IMG/VR virus record: IMGVR_UViG_3300034095_000166
Coordinates: 1-25,632 of that record
DNA: 25,632 nucleotides
Strand: one strand, 5' to 3'
From: a virus
Each line of letters opens with the position of its first letter. The first letter of the stretch is position 1. The notes beneath the pieces are model-generated. The model worked only from the letters and a program-made list of their open reading frames with translations, did no database searches and was not told the origin of the DNA. This document shows positions 1 to 6,839 of the stretch, piece by piece. The position numbers and the translations under genes are program-made.

Positions 1-14
1 TGCGCTGATTGAAA

Positions 15-1460
15 TTAAATATCCAATTGAACCTTATAGATCTTGTACTCAAACTTCTCTTCGTTATATATCTTTATTCTCTCCATGAAATGGAGTAAGG
101 TATAGTTCTTCTTACTCTTCCAAGACATGTCGTCAGCTATATCAAAAAGGGTAGCAGAAGTTTTCGTATCAGACTTACGTAGTCCACGGCCAATTGACTG
201 TAGATTCCTAATGCGAGACTTGCTTGGGCTACTAAAAATAATATTATGGAGATTCTTAATATTGACTCCGGTGCTAAAAGTACCAAAAGAAGCGACAATA
301 ATAGCATTGTGATCATTTTCGACAACCTTTCTAATTTGTTCTCTATCGTCGCCAGATATATCTCCTGAAACGAAATATACAGGACGATTATTATTTTGTA
401 ACATATTAGCTAGATGAATACCATGCTTTTCTACAAATTGATATAATACTAAAGTATTACCCTTTAACGATAACGCAAGATTCTTAATGAATTTATTTCT
501 TGATTCTAACCTTACAAGGTAATCCATTTCAGCTTGATAATCGTTTGCTCGAGCAATCATCTGTCTAATTTCATCCGGATATGACAAAACAATAGCTTTA
601 ATTTTAAAATCAGCAAGATGTTTTTGATCAATAAGTTCTTTTGTGGTTGTTACTTTTCTGACTGCTCCGAAGAGTCCCTCAAGGACGAGGCGGTGGGTTT
701 CAGTACCATCCAATGTTCCGGTAAATCCAAAACGATAACGGCATCCGGACATCTTAGTAAGTATAGAAGTAAGAGATTTTGCTTTGAAGAGATGAGCTTC
801 GTCTCCGATGACAACATCAAAGTTTGCAAAGAATTCTTTAGGTAGCTTGTATACGCTTTGCCAAGTTGTGATTGTGATCGGTTTTGTTGATCCCTTATCC
901 TGTCCAGCGAACACACGATGAACAAAAGTATCGGAGTCAAAACCATAGTCAGCAAAATCACTGGCAAGCTGACTAACAAGAGAAGTAGTTGGTACAATAA
1001 TAAGAGTGCGTTTCGCATAATACCTCACAAGTAAATAAATGATAAATGACTTACCAGAAGCTGTGGGAGAAAGCATTAATGCTCTACGTTCTCTTACAGC
1101 ATGAACAAAAGCATCCAACTGGTAATCTCTTGGCTGCATCGTAGGTTTTATTTTTTCAACAAACTCTTTAGCTTCCTTTAAAGAAAAGTTCTCAGAAGCA
1201 AAATCTGAAAGATATTCTAGTTCATAGTTTCTAGATTTACAAAATTCTTCTACATATTTTGTTAAACCAGCATACAACAAACCAGTCATGGCATTTAACA
1301 AGCGTATCTTACCATCCCAAAATTTAGAACGATAAGCGGGCATGAATTTAGCGCCAGGAACAGTGAACGTAAAGAATTCGCTCATTTCCATCATAATGCT
1401 TGGTTCGGCTTTTACTTTAATATAAACTTCGTCGAACCTTTCGATTTGCACTATATCCAT
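15..1460 (-). CDS. uvsW: UvsW-type ATP-dependent DNA helicase
   Basis: This is a superfamily 2 helicase of the T4 UvsW type. In T4, UvsW unwinds branched DNA and R-loops, helps fork regression, and switches replication from origin-dependent to recombination-dependent mode. Visible motifs, in order, are a Walker A loop SPTASGKS (residues 131-138), a GDEAH box (219-223), motif III TGTLDG (248-252), motif V FSTGVNIKN (395-403) and the arginine-finger motif QSIGRGLR (421-428). The N-terminal ~100 residues match the small DNA-binding domain that precedes the helicase core in UvsW. The length of 481 residues is close to the 503 of T4. The ATG shares one base with the uvsY stop (TAATG), which suggests coupled translation. 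The stop lies 14 bases from the window edge, so the gene is complete. Confidence 0.95.
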   Translation of the reverse strand: MDIVQIERFDEVYIKVKAEPSIMMEMSEFFTFTVPGAKFMPAYRSKFWDGKIRLLNAMTGLLYAGLTKYVEEFCKSRNYELEYLSDFASENFSLKEAKEFVEKIKPTMQPRDYQLDAFVHAVRERRALMLSPTASGKSFIIYLLVRYYAKRTLIIVPTTSLVSQLASDFADYGFDSDTFVHRVFAGQDKGSTKPITITTWQSVYKLPKEFFANFDVVIGDEAHLFKAKSLTSILTKMSGCRYRFGFTGTLDGTETHRLVLEGLFGAVRKVTTTKELIDQKHLADFKIKAIVLSYPDEIRQMIARANDYQAEMDYLVRLESRNKFIKNLALSLKGNTLVLYQFVEKHGIHLANMLQNNNRPVYFVSGDISGDDREQIRKVVENDHNAIIVASFGTFSTGVNIKNLHNIIFSSPSKSRIRNLQSIGRGLRKSDTKTSATLFDIADDMSWKSKKNYTLLHFMERIKIYNEEKFEYKIYKVQLDI

Positions 1461-1894
1461 TAAGCACCCATTGTAAATTTCTGCCAGTCAATCGCATTTT
1501 TTATCACGAAATTTCTATTCATAATAGACTTGATAATTGAATCTAGCAGTTCTATTTTTTCTTGTTGATAACCAATCTTAAGAGATAGATTGATAATGTC
1601 TTGGTCGGCTTCTAGATACATAGGAATATCGCTTTTAAGCACCATTCCTTTTGGAGGGAGCTTCCAACCCTTGTCTTTAGTTTCTTCGTTCGGCCCCTGA
1701 GTCAAAAACTCATACTTATCTAGTTTGAGTTGTCTCATGTCAGCTTCATGTTTTCGAAGAAGCATTTTCTCCTTAACATATATCTGATAGTATTTATGGT
1801 GAAGTTTTGGGATGTTTAGAGCTTCTTCGCCCAGTTCAGTTTTATCAATTTTAGTGTCGGTTTGCCAATGTTCTAGTATTTCATCTATATTCAT
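1460..1894 (-). CDS. uvsY: UvsY-like recombination mediator
   Basis: This 144-residue protein corresponds to T4 UvsY (137 residues). UvsY loads the UvsX recombinase onto single-stranded DNA coated with gp32. It shares the UvsY layout: a Lys/Arg-rich helical middle (residues ~40-65), a SDIPMYLEADQDI stretch that lines up with the T4 segment around VLSADKDVL, and a C-terminal helix with the pattern IKSxxFxIKNAIDWxKF. I recognise the match by recall of the T4 protein, not by alignment. It lies between gp3 and uvsW, the order seen in cyanophage-type T4-like genomes. The start ATG is preceded by GTGAG, a weak ribosome site. The gene ends in TAATG shared with uvsW. UvsX itself is not in this window. 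Confidence 0.88.
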   Translation of the reverse strand: MNIDEILEHWQTDTKIDKTELGEEALNIPKLHHKYYQIYVKEKMLLRKHEADMRQLKLDKYEFLTQGPNEETKDKGWKLPPKGMVLKSDIPMYLEADQDIINLSLKIGYQQEKIELLDSIIKSIMNRNFVIKNAIDWQKFTMGA

Positions 1895-1917
1895 AATAAT
1901 CTCACAGGTTAAATAAT

Positions 1918-2439
1918 TTAGATTTTAATAATATTATAGTATGTATATTTGAAAGAAGCAGTAGCTGTAATATAATTTACATCGCTATCAATTGTATTGA
2001 ATTCAAGCCCAGATAGAGAAACAGGATATCCGTCAACGTAAACAATTTCATAATTGGCTGATTTGGTGCTAGATAAAACTATAACAGAAATATCTGAGTA
2101 TATGCCTTCGCCAGTCCATTCTTTTTTGTCTGCAATGTTTTTATACTGTTCAAACTCTTCTGGCTTGCCTAATCCTGTTATCCAATTATGAATCTCGAGA
2201 TAGTTTTGTAAATCTTCATCAACCTTAAATGTTATATTTAATTCACCATAAGTCAAATGTTCTCCCGGCAATGGTATATTTACGAAGGGATTTGGTGATA
2301 CTGCTGGCGGTAGATTGATTGCCGGTATGTTTACTTTCTGAATAAAGAAGTTTACATGTGGAGCTTTCTTAATCTGAAACTTGAAATTCAGAGGGGAAAG
2401 AAAGTTTCTATTAGATGGTGTGTTATCTATAGCTGACAT
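1918..2439 (-). CDS. gp3: Tail tube terminator gp3
   Basis: This 173-residue protein matches T4 gp3 (176 residues), which caps the head-proximal end of the tail tube and is needed before the tail joins the head. The evidence is a central VDEDLQNYLEIHNWI segment, equivalent to the T4 VDEELKSWIGMYEWM segment, and a C-terminal GLEFNTIDSDVNYITATASF segment followed by YTYYN. The latter corresponds to the T4 stretch ending in AYTYFQV. The fold is expected to be a tail-tube relative (gp19 family). The ATG at 2439 has an AGAG ribosome site at a short distance. The start lies only 11 bases downstream of the U-tract of a terminator that ends the preceding homing endonuclease gene, so its transcripts must arise by read-through or from a promoter inside that gene. 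The next gene, uvsY, begins 23 bases after its stop. Confidence 0.87.
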   Translation of the reverse strand: MSAIDNTPSNRNFLSPLNFKFQIKKAPHVNFFIQKVNIPAINLPPAVSPNPFVNIPLPGEHLTYGELNITFKVDEDLQNYLEIHNWITGLGKPEEFEQYKNIADKKEWTGEGIYSDISVIVLSSTKSANYEIVYVDGYPVSLSGLEFNTIDSDVNYITATASFKYTYYNIIKI

Positions 2440-2449
2440 GTTTTTCTCT

Positions 2450-2474
2450 AAAAAAGTGGGGGTGATTAGCCCCC
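2450..2474 (-). terminator. Rho-independent terminator after the homing endonuclease
   Basis: On the minus strand GGGGG, a 7-base loop (CTAATCA) and CCCCC form a GC-only 5-bp stem, followed after two bases by six Ts. The first G of the stem is the last base of the endonuclease stop codon TAG. The position directly before gp3 means that it limits transcription from the endonuclease into gp3. Confidence 0.8.
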
Positions 2475-3193
2475 TAGTCTGATGTTGTTAGATCTTTGCC
2501 TAACGATTTATTTAGTCTATAATCTTCCCAACGTTTTTTTGATGCTTCTTTTAGTTTTCTCTTTTGATTTTCTGCCCAGACAGGGTCACTCCATCTATTC
2601 TTCAGTTGTGTGGAACATAGTTTATCTTGTTCTTCTCTTGTCATAGTTTTTTTGGGTTCTGCTCTTTTTCTTGAACCATTATTCCATTGTTCTTTCATTC
2701 GAATAGAATTTTGTTGTTTCCATTCTTCTGTATGTTTTTTACCTAGTTTTGCTTGTCGAAGTTTTTCTTTGTGCTCTTCTGAGAATTTTCTGCCTTTGTT
2801 CGCTGTAGATATTTTATCAGCAGTTTCAGGAGAACATGGACCTGTAGATTTGCCTTTTTTAGAATGAGAAATTTTTTGTCCGATAGTTTTTACTGACTCT
2901 GGATACTGATGCCAAGGATTGCCGTTTTTAGTATCAAGGTTATAATATCTAATTTTCTTTTCCTCAGGTTTCATCATATTCAAATAACGTTGTTCCTCAA
3001 GATACATTTGTTCTCTGCTAAGATTAGTTTTAAGAACTTTTCTTCTGAAATCTTGTGGCCTTCTTTTATATGAGTCTCTCATCCAATTAGAAGAACAGAT
3101 ATATCCGTCTGTTTCTGTTCCCCAATGACAACCAACATAATAGCGTTTATGTTTAACATCATACCAGATATATACAAACCCATACTTTTCCAT
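2474..3193 (-). CDS. Free-standing GIY-YIG homing endonuclease with NUMOD3 repeats
   Basis: The N-terminal ~95 residues form a GIY-YIG nuclease domain: GFVYIW at 5-10 (GIY equivalent), YYVG at 18-21 (YIG equivalent), an Arg-rich helix near 39-51, and a Glu pair in YLEEQ (64-68) where the metal-binding Glu is expected. Residues ~105-160 carry two to three NUMOD3 DNA-binding repeats with the pattern (K/T)ISxxxKGxxxSxExxxK(L/I)xxAxxG. The Lys/Arg-rich C-terminal ~60 residues probably also bind DNA. The 239-residue size fits Seg-type endonucleases of T4. The gene sits between gp23 and gp3, which are usually close neighbours, so it looks like an insertion. It is read in the same direction and has a good GGAG ribosome site. 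Its base composition appears more AT-rich than gp23. The likely cleavage target is the homologous site in an endonuclease-free relative, but this is inferred. Confidence 0.9.
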   Translation of the reverse strand: MEKYGFVYIWYDVKHKRYYVGCHWGTETDGYICSSNWMRDSYKRRPQDFRRKVLKTNLSREQMYLEEQRYLNMMKPEEKKIRYYNLDTKNGNPWHQYPESVKTIGQKISHSKKGKSTGPCSPETADKISTANKGRKFSEEHKEKLRQAKLGKKHTEEWKQQNSIRMKEQWNNGSRKRAEPKKTMTREEQDKLCSTQLKNRWSDPVWAENQKRKLKEASKKRWEDYRLNKSLGKDLTTSD

Positions 3194-3207
3194 TAATATT
3201 TCTCCAT

Positions 3208-3242
3208 AAAAAAATACCTGGGAACTTTCGAAAGTTCCCAGG
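3208..3242 (-). terminator. Strong terminator-like perfect palindrome after gp23
   Basis: Positions 3217-3242 are a perfect 26-base palindrome that can fold into an 11-bp stem (5' arm CCTGGGAACTT) with a TCGA loop. On the minus strand it is followed after two bases by seven Ts (3214-3208). This is a classic intrinsic terminator placed 57 bases after the gp23 stop. It also lies 15 bases upstream of the homing endonuclease ATG, directly before its GGAG site, so it may also affect translation of that gene. Confidence 0.85.
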
Positions 3243-3244
3243 TT

Positions 3245-3251
3245 TATTTAG
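3245..3251 (-). promoter_or_regulatory. Possible late-promoter variant before the homing endonuclease
   Basis: The minus strand reads CTAAATA, a variant of the T4 late word TATAAATA, directly upstream of the 26-base palindrome. The same 13-base string ATATGACTAAATA recurs upstream of the S74 fibre gene at 21951-21963. If it is used, the endonuclease message would begin within or just before the hairpin. The match is weak and was read by eye only. Confidence 0.3.
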
Positions 3252-3265
3252 TCATATTACTGACG

Positions 3266-3290
3266 CTTTTTAGTGAATAACACTAAAAAG
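3266..3290 (-). other. AT-rich inverted repeat just after gp23
   Basis: On the minus strand CTTTTTAGTG and CACTAAAAAG form a perfect 10-bp stem with a 5-base loop, beginning 8 bases after the gp23 stop codon. No T-tract follows directly, so it is more likely to be a 3'-end stabilising or processing hairpin of the gp23 message than an independent terminator. It lies upstream of the stronger palindrome at 3217-3242. Confidence 0.55.
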
Positions 3291-3298
3291 TATAGTGA

Positions 3299-4675
3299 CT
3301 ACATCAAATTATTTACGATCACACGACGATAATATTTGTTAGTGCTAATAACATTAGAACGACCAAGGCCCTGGTTAGTGCCTTCGGCGAATGGGTTTGC
3401 AACCATGCCGTAACGAGTCTTAAAGCCGATCTTTGGCTGGAAGGATGACTGATCAACAGCACGAACCATCTGTAGTGGAACGTATGGGCAGTAGAATAGA
3501 CCAGCGTCGAAAGCTGATGAACCCTTATAGCCAACTGTTAGATAGTTACCGCCTAGAGCGTATGGATCGATATAAACACGTAGACGACCATTTAGGATAC
3601 CAGCGAAGGTATTTCCTGTATCGTCAACCTGTAGGTTATTTGAGTTAAGAGCAGGAGCGTAGTCAAGAACACCAGCCATCTGTAGAGCAGAAGCAACGTC
3701 TGAAGAACAGATAACGATGTTACCCTTACCACGACGAGTCTGCTTGGCGATCTGGTTAGCTTCACGCTCTAGCTGGAACATTAGACCCTTGAACTTTTCA
3801 ACTGACCAACGACCGTTTGAGTCAGTATCAAGATCGAAGACACCAGCTGTAGTAACGTTATCCTGAGCGCCAGCTTCAGCAGTGAAGTTAATAGTACGAA
3901 CAACTTCACGGTTGATTTCGGCTAGGATTTCAGCTGATAGAATATTGGCTAGTTCTGTTTCAGCGTCTAGACCATGGATTGCCTTAAGATCCTGAGCAAG
4001 TTCCATAGTATACTCTGCCTTTAGAGCACGAGTGTTAGCAGTTACAGTAACCTTCTCAATTGAGAATGCCATCTGTGGGAAAGCTGTATTTGAATCAGTT
4101 CCAAGAGCTTCAGCCTGGAAAGTTGACATACCAGCACCAGTGTTATATGTATTAACAGCTGTTAGTGGTGTAGTGTTAGTAGCACCTGGAATTGTACCAA
4201 CGAACTTCTGACCGAAGGTGTTAGCGCCAGATGTAACAGAAGAGAACTGAGTGTTAACTTCGTTATAGAATGTTTCTGCGCCAGCGTTGTTATAGCTAGT
4301 TGTATTAGCATAACGTGAACGCATAGCGAAAATGAGGCCAGTTGGGCCAGTCATTGGCTGAACGCCGCAGATGTCGTAAGCAATTAGATTTGGCATTGCA
4401 CGACGAACTAGAGAAATAAGAACTGGATCGAAAGTATCGATGCCGCCTGTTCCCTGAGTTGAGCTTGAAGCGCCCATTAGGTTTGTGTGAACAAGTGAAC
4501 TTGTTTCTGTTAGTGTCTGATAGTCACCATGAGCTGCTGATTCACGGAGAGCCTTCTCTGTGTTCTCAAGCATAACTGCTGTGACTGAACGGCGGTGCTG
4601 GTCCTTAATGGCGCCAAGAGCGTCATGGTCTAGGACTGGAGCCCACTTGTTTTGAATTTCCTCAGCTAGATACAT
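3299..4675 (-). CDS. gp23: Major capsid protein gp23
   Basis: This is the major shell subunit, 458 residues against 521 in T4. The diagnostic stretch VRRAMPNLIAYDICGVQPM followed by TGPTGLIFAMRSRY (about residues 91-124) is nearly identical to the conserved core of T4 gp23. The first ~57 residues are charged and helical, and correspond to the propeptide removed by the prohead protease. LTE (residues 55-57) fits the (L/I)-x-E consensus of the gp21 protease, so cleavage before T58 is the likely maturation site (inferred). The ATG at 4675 has an AAGGA ribosome site. An exact TATAAATA late promoter lies 35 bases upstream, and the gene is followed by two hairpins. This gives strong single-gene transcription late in infection. 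Confidence 0.97.
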   Translation of the reverse strand: MYLAEEIQNKWAPVLDHDALGAIKDQHRRSVTAVMLENTEKALRESAAHGDYQTLTETSSLVHTNLMGASSSTQGTGGIDTFDPVLISLVRRAMPNLIAYDICGVQPMTGPTGLIFAMRSRYANTTSYNNAGAETFYNEVNTQFSSVTSGANTFGQKFVGTIPGATNTTPLTAVNTYNTGAGMSTFQAEALGTDSNTAFPQMAFSIEKVTVTANTRALKAEYTMELAQDLKAIHGLDAETELANILSAEILAEINREVVRTINFTAEAGAQDNVTTAGVFDLDTDSNGRWSVEKFKGLMFQLEREANQIAKQTRRGKGNIVICSSDVASALQMAGVLDYAPALNSNNLQVDDTGNTFAGILNGRLRVYIDPYALGGNYLTVGYKGSSAFDAGLFYCPYVPLQMVRAVDQSSFQPKIGFKTRYGMVANPFAEGTNQGLGRSNVISTNKYYRRVIVNNLM

Positions 4676-4709
4676 TTAGGTTTTCCTTTCTTAGAAATAC
4701 ACTTTATCT

Positions 4710-4717
4710 TATTTATA
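4710..4717 (-). promoter_or_regulatory. Late promoter of gp23 (TATAAATA)
   Basis: The minus strand carries the exact T4 late promoter word TATAAATA, in the 47-base gap between gp22 and gp23, about 35 bases upstream of the gp23 ATG. In T4 this word is read by the phage sigma factor gp55 with gp33 and the sliding clamp. Confidence 0.8.
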
Positions 4718-4722
4718 ATATA

Positions 4723-5883
4723 TTACTTTTTAACTGTTCTGGAGATAGCGTCTAGATAGCGACCAACTGTTGGATCGATATTCTTAGTTACAGCTACTTC
4801 TCCTTCAAATGTTTCTTCTTCAATTGAAGAACTTGAAGTTGCTTCATTCTTAAAGTAGTTTTCCTTGACAATCATTAGCTTCTTAGCATAAACGTCAAGA
4901 TCGCCGTCGAACTCAATTCCTTCAACTAGAGCAGCAAACTTTTCTTGTTGTGTCAATGCTAGATCGGAAGCAAGACTCTCAACGATATCCTGTCTTTCGT
5001 TCTCAACAACAAAGTTTCTTAGCTCAACGTTTTCTGTAATTGTTTCGTCAAGTTTTGCTTCTAGAGCTTCAACCTTCTCAGCCATAGCCTCTAGAACATC
5101 AACCTTTTCTTCTGGGACACTGATGTAGTGTTCAGCGAATAGGTTCTTCAATCCTTCCATGAACTCTTCAGCAAGTTCATTACGTAGGGTTGATTCGATA
5201 GCTACTTCGTTTTCTTTCATCCAGTTCTCAACAACATAATCGAGATATGTGTCGAGCTTTGATGTCATCTCTTCAGCAATTGAAGAAACTTCTTCCTGTA
5301 GCTTTGTTTCAAATTCTTCTTCAAGACGTGTCTGCTCTGCAATAACTCTTACGGAAACTGCAGCTTCGAATAGAGTAGCAACGTTGTCTTTAAATTCTTC
5401 TGATAGATCCTGACCGTTAAACATTTCTTCAATGTCTTCGCGGACATTTAGTTTTGGCATAGCGTCACGTGTCTTTGGAGCTGACTTAGCAGTTGCATCA
5501 GATGGCTTCATGTCAATAGTTGACTGATTGTGACCTGACTTGTCGCCAACACCCCAATCCTTACCTGGACCATACTGAGCTTGAACCTGATTGAAGAAAT
5601 CGACAAGATCTGACTTGCCCATGCCAGCCATAACATTCATTACTGAAGTCATTGCTTTTAGTTTTGGCATTGGATCTGAATGACGAGCGGCTGGATGAAG
5701 TGAAGATGCAGCAAGAGTTTCCTCGTCAACTGTTTCTTCTCCCATCTTCTTACAAGAAGATTCCTTTTCTTCTTTTTCCTCTTCTTCCTCTTCCTCTTCC
5801 TCATGATGCTTCTTCTTGCCCTTTACCTTGGCTTCCTCAAGAGCATTTAGAGCTTCAAGATCGAATTCTTCGTTATTAGCCAT
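4723..5883 (-). CDS. gp22: Prohead core scaffold gp22
   Basis: This is the main scaffolding protein of the prohead core, around which gp23 assembles before being degraded by gp21. It lies in the conserved gp21-gp22-gp23 position. It has 386 residues against 269 in T4. The extra length is mostly N-terminal: an acidic/basic low-complexity part with KGKKKHH followed by a run of nine Glu (residues ~21-45), then a linker with two MPKL motifs (near residues 72 and 141). The C-terminal ~240 residues are highly charged and heptad-rich (for example EALEAKLDETITENVELRNF), as expected for a helical scaffold. Several (L/I)-x-E sites are available for the protease. The ribosome site is AGGAG, and a TATAAATA late promoter lies directly upstream. 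Confidence 0.9.
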   Translation of the reverse strand: MANNEEFDLEALNALEEAKVKGKKKHHEEEEEEEEEKEEKESSCKKMGEETVDEETLAASSLHPAARHSDPMPKLKAMTSVMNVMAGMGKSDLVDFFNQVQAQYGPGKDWGVGDKSGHNQSTIDMKPSDATAKSAPKTRDAMPKLNVREDIEEMFNGQDLSEEFKDNVATLFEAAVSVRVIAEQTRLEEEFETKLQEEVSSIAEEMTSKLDTYLDYVVENWMKENEVAIESTLRNELAEEFMEGLKNLFAEHYISVPEEKVDVLEAMAEKVEALEAKLDETITENVELRNFVVENERQDIVESLASDLALTQQEKFAALVEGIEFDGDLDVYAKKLMIVKENYFKNEATSSSSIEEETFEGEVAVTKNIDPTVGRYLDAISRTVKK

Positions 5884-5915
5884 TTAAATAGTCTCCTATT
5901 AAAGAAATTTACAAT

Positions 5916-5923
5916 TATTTATA
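5916..5923 (-). promoter_or_regulatory. Late promoter of gp22, overlapping the gp21 stop codon
   Basis: Exact TATAAATA on the minus strand, 33 bases upstream of the gp22 ATG. The TAA stop codon of gp21 (5919-5921) is the TAA inside the promoter word, so the two signals share bases. Confidence 0.8.
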
Positions 5924-6590
5924 ATTTTTTGTTTTTTACGATTAGAGAAGTGAGATAGTTCTCAAATAAGTTCAATTTCTGTTCTTCAAGTTGTCTTTTA
6001 CTCAAAGAATGAATATTCTTCTTCATTTCATGAAGTTTTTCTTCATGCCACGAACCTTTGACTGGGTCGTAAATCCATTCAACGTTTTCCATAATACCAT
6101 TTACGAAACATCCTGGTCCACTGGGATCAGAAACAATATCAACTGTTGAAAGTTTGAAATCAGGTTGAACGATCATGGCGCCATTTGATTCTTTTAATGA
6201 ACCCATACCACGTGTAGAAACGCCAAGTTGTCCGCCTGATTCTAGGAGACCACGAGCAATCTCACCCATAGGTGTTGATGTAATTTTGGCCTTACCGTTT
6301 ACATAGTTACCATCCCACTTTAATTCGGTAATGATATGAGAAACACGATCTAGATTGATAGTTGGACCTGATGGATGATTTAATTCGCCGAATGCTCTTT
6401 TTGCATTAACTACTTCACGAATATATCTTGACACTTCGTTTTCAAGAATATCTTTCTTATACAATCTACCGTTTTTATTTTTCTCTTCAGCAGTCATAAA
6501 GCGTCCCATAATATAATGGTGCTTCTTACCGTCTTCAGATCTTTCGGTAATATATTGAGTGTCTTCGTTTAATTCGGCGATGAGTTTCAT
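5919..6590 (-). CDS. gp21: Prohead core protease gp21
   Basis: This is the serine protease that matures the T4-type prohead by cutting gp23, gp22 and the core proteins. The 223-residue protein is close to the T4 length of 212. The two characteristic catalytic surroundings are visible: GELNHPSG with His72 and LGVSTRGMG with Ser125, in the order and spacing of the herpesvirus-assemblin-like gp21 family. A third acidic catalytic residue was not assigned. The N-terminus contains IAE and LNE, possible self-cleavage sites. The ATG is preceded by GAGGATAACAG, whose ribosome site lies in the last codons of the upstream gene (spacing 3 bases from its stop), so translation is probably coupled. Confidence 0.94.
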   Translation of the reverse strand: MKLIAELNEDTQYITERSEDGKKHHYIMGRFMTAEEKNKNGRLYKKDILENEVSRYIREVVNAKRAFGELNHPSGPTINLDRVSHIITELKWDGNYVNGKAKITSTPMGEIARGLLESGGQLGVSTRGMGSLKESNGAMIVQPDFKLSTVDIVSDPSGPGCFVNGIMENVEWIYDPVKGSWHEEKLHEMKKNIHSLSKRQLEEQKLNLFENYLTSLIVKNKKL

Positions 6591-6593
6591 CTG

Positions 6594-6839
6594 TTATCCT
6601 CTGTATGCTACTGGAGTTGCTAATAGGCCAGTGCCTTGTAAACCGTCTGTTAAACCTTTAGCAACAATGACAGGTGCTGTATTGGTTACAGTTGTATTAG
6701 CATAAACAACACCATTTGCGTATGAAATATTTAAAACTGCTGCAGCGCCAGTAGCAACCACTCTACAAAGATTAGCAGTATTTGAAAAAGTGTTAGCTGT
6801 TGAAATGCTAACCTCTGCTCCTAAAAGTTTTATAACCAT
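6594..6839 (-). CDS. Small conserved-position protein between gp67 and gp21, function unknown
   Basis: This 81-residue protein is rich in Ala, Thr, Asn and Val. It has a beta-type pattern (VSISTANTFSNTANLCRVV, then VLNISYANGVVYANTTV) and no charged domains, signal peptide or membrane helix. The style resembles short beta-rich virion proteins seen in marine T4-like phages at this place, but I cannot name a family with confidence. It starts in a TAATG overlap with the upstream gene and ends three bases before the gp21 ATG, so it belongs to the prohead operon. A minor head or tail structural role is an inference from position only. Confidence 0.75.
   Translation of the reverse strand: MVIKLLGAEVSISTANTFSNTANLCRVVATGAAAVLNISYANGVVYANTTVTNTAPVIVAKGLTDGLQGTGLLATPVAYRG

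Noticed and set aside
650-1018. A 122-codon minus-strand frame inside uvsW
   Set aside because: It is in another frame of a helicase with all motifs intact, and has an implausible Leu-rich composition.
1790-1797. CATAAATA within uvsY as a promoter for uvsW
   Set aside because: It is 330 bases upstream of uvsW, inside coding sequence, with only a partial match.
2474-3193. Group I intron carrying the endonuclease in gp23
   Set aside because: Both gp23 and gp3 are complete and uninterrupted, so the endonuclease is free-standing and no intron is needed.
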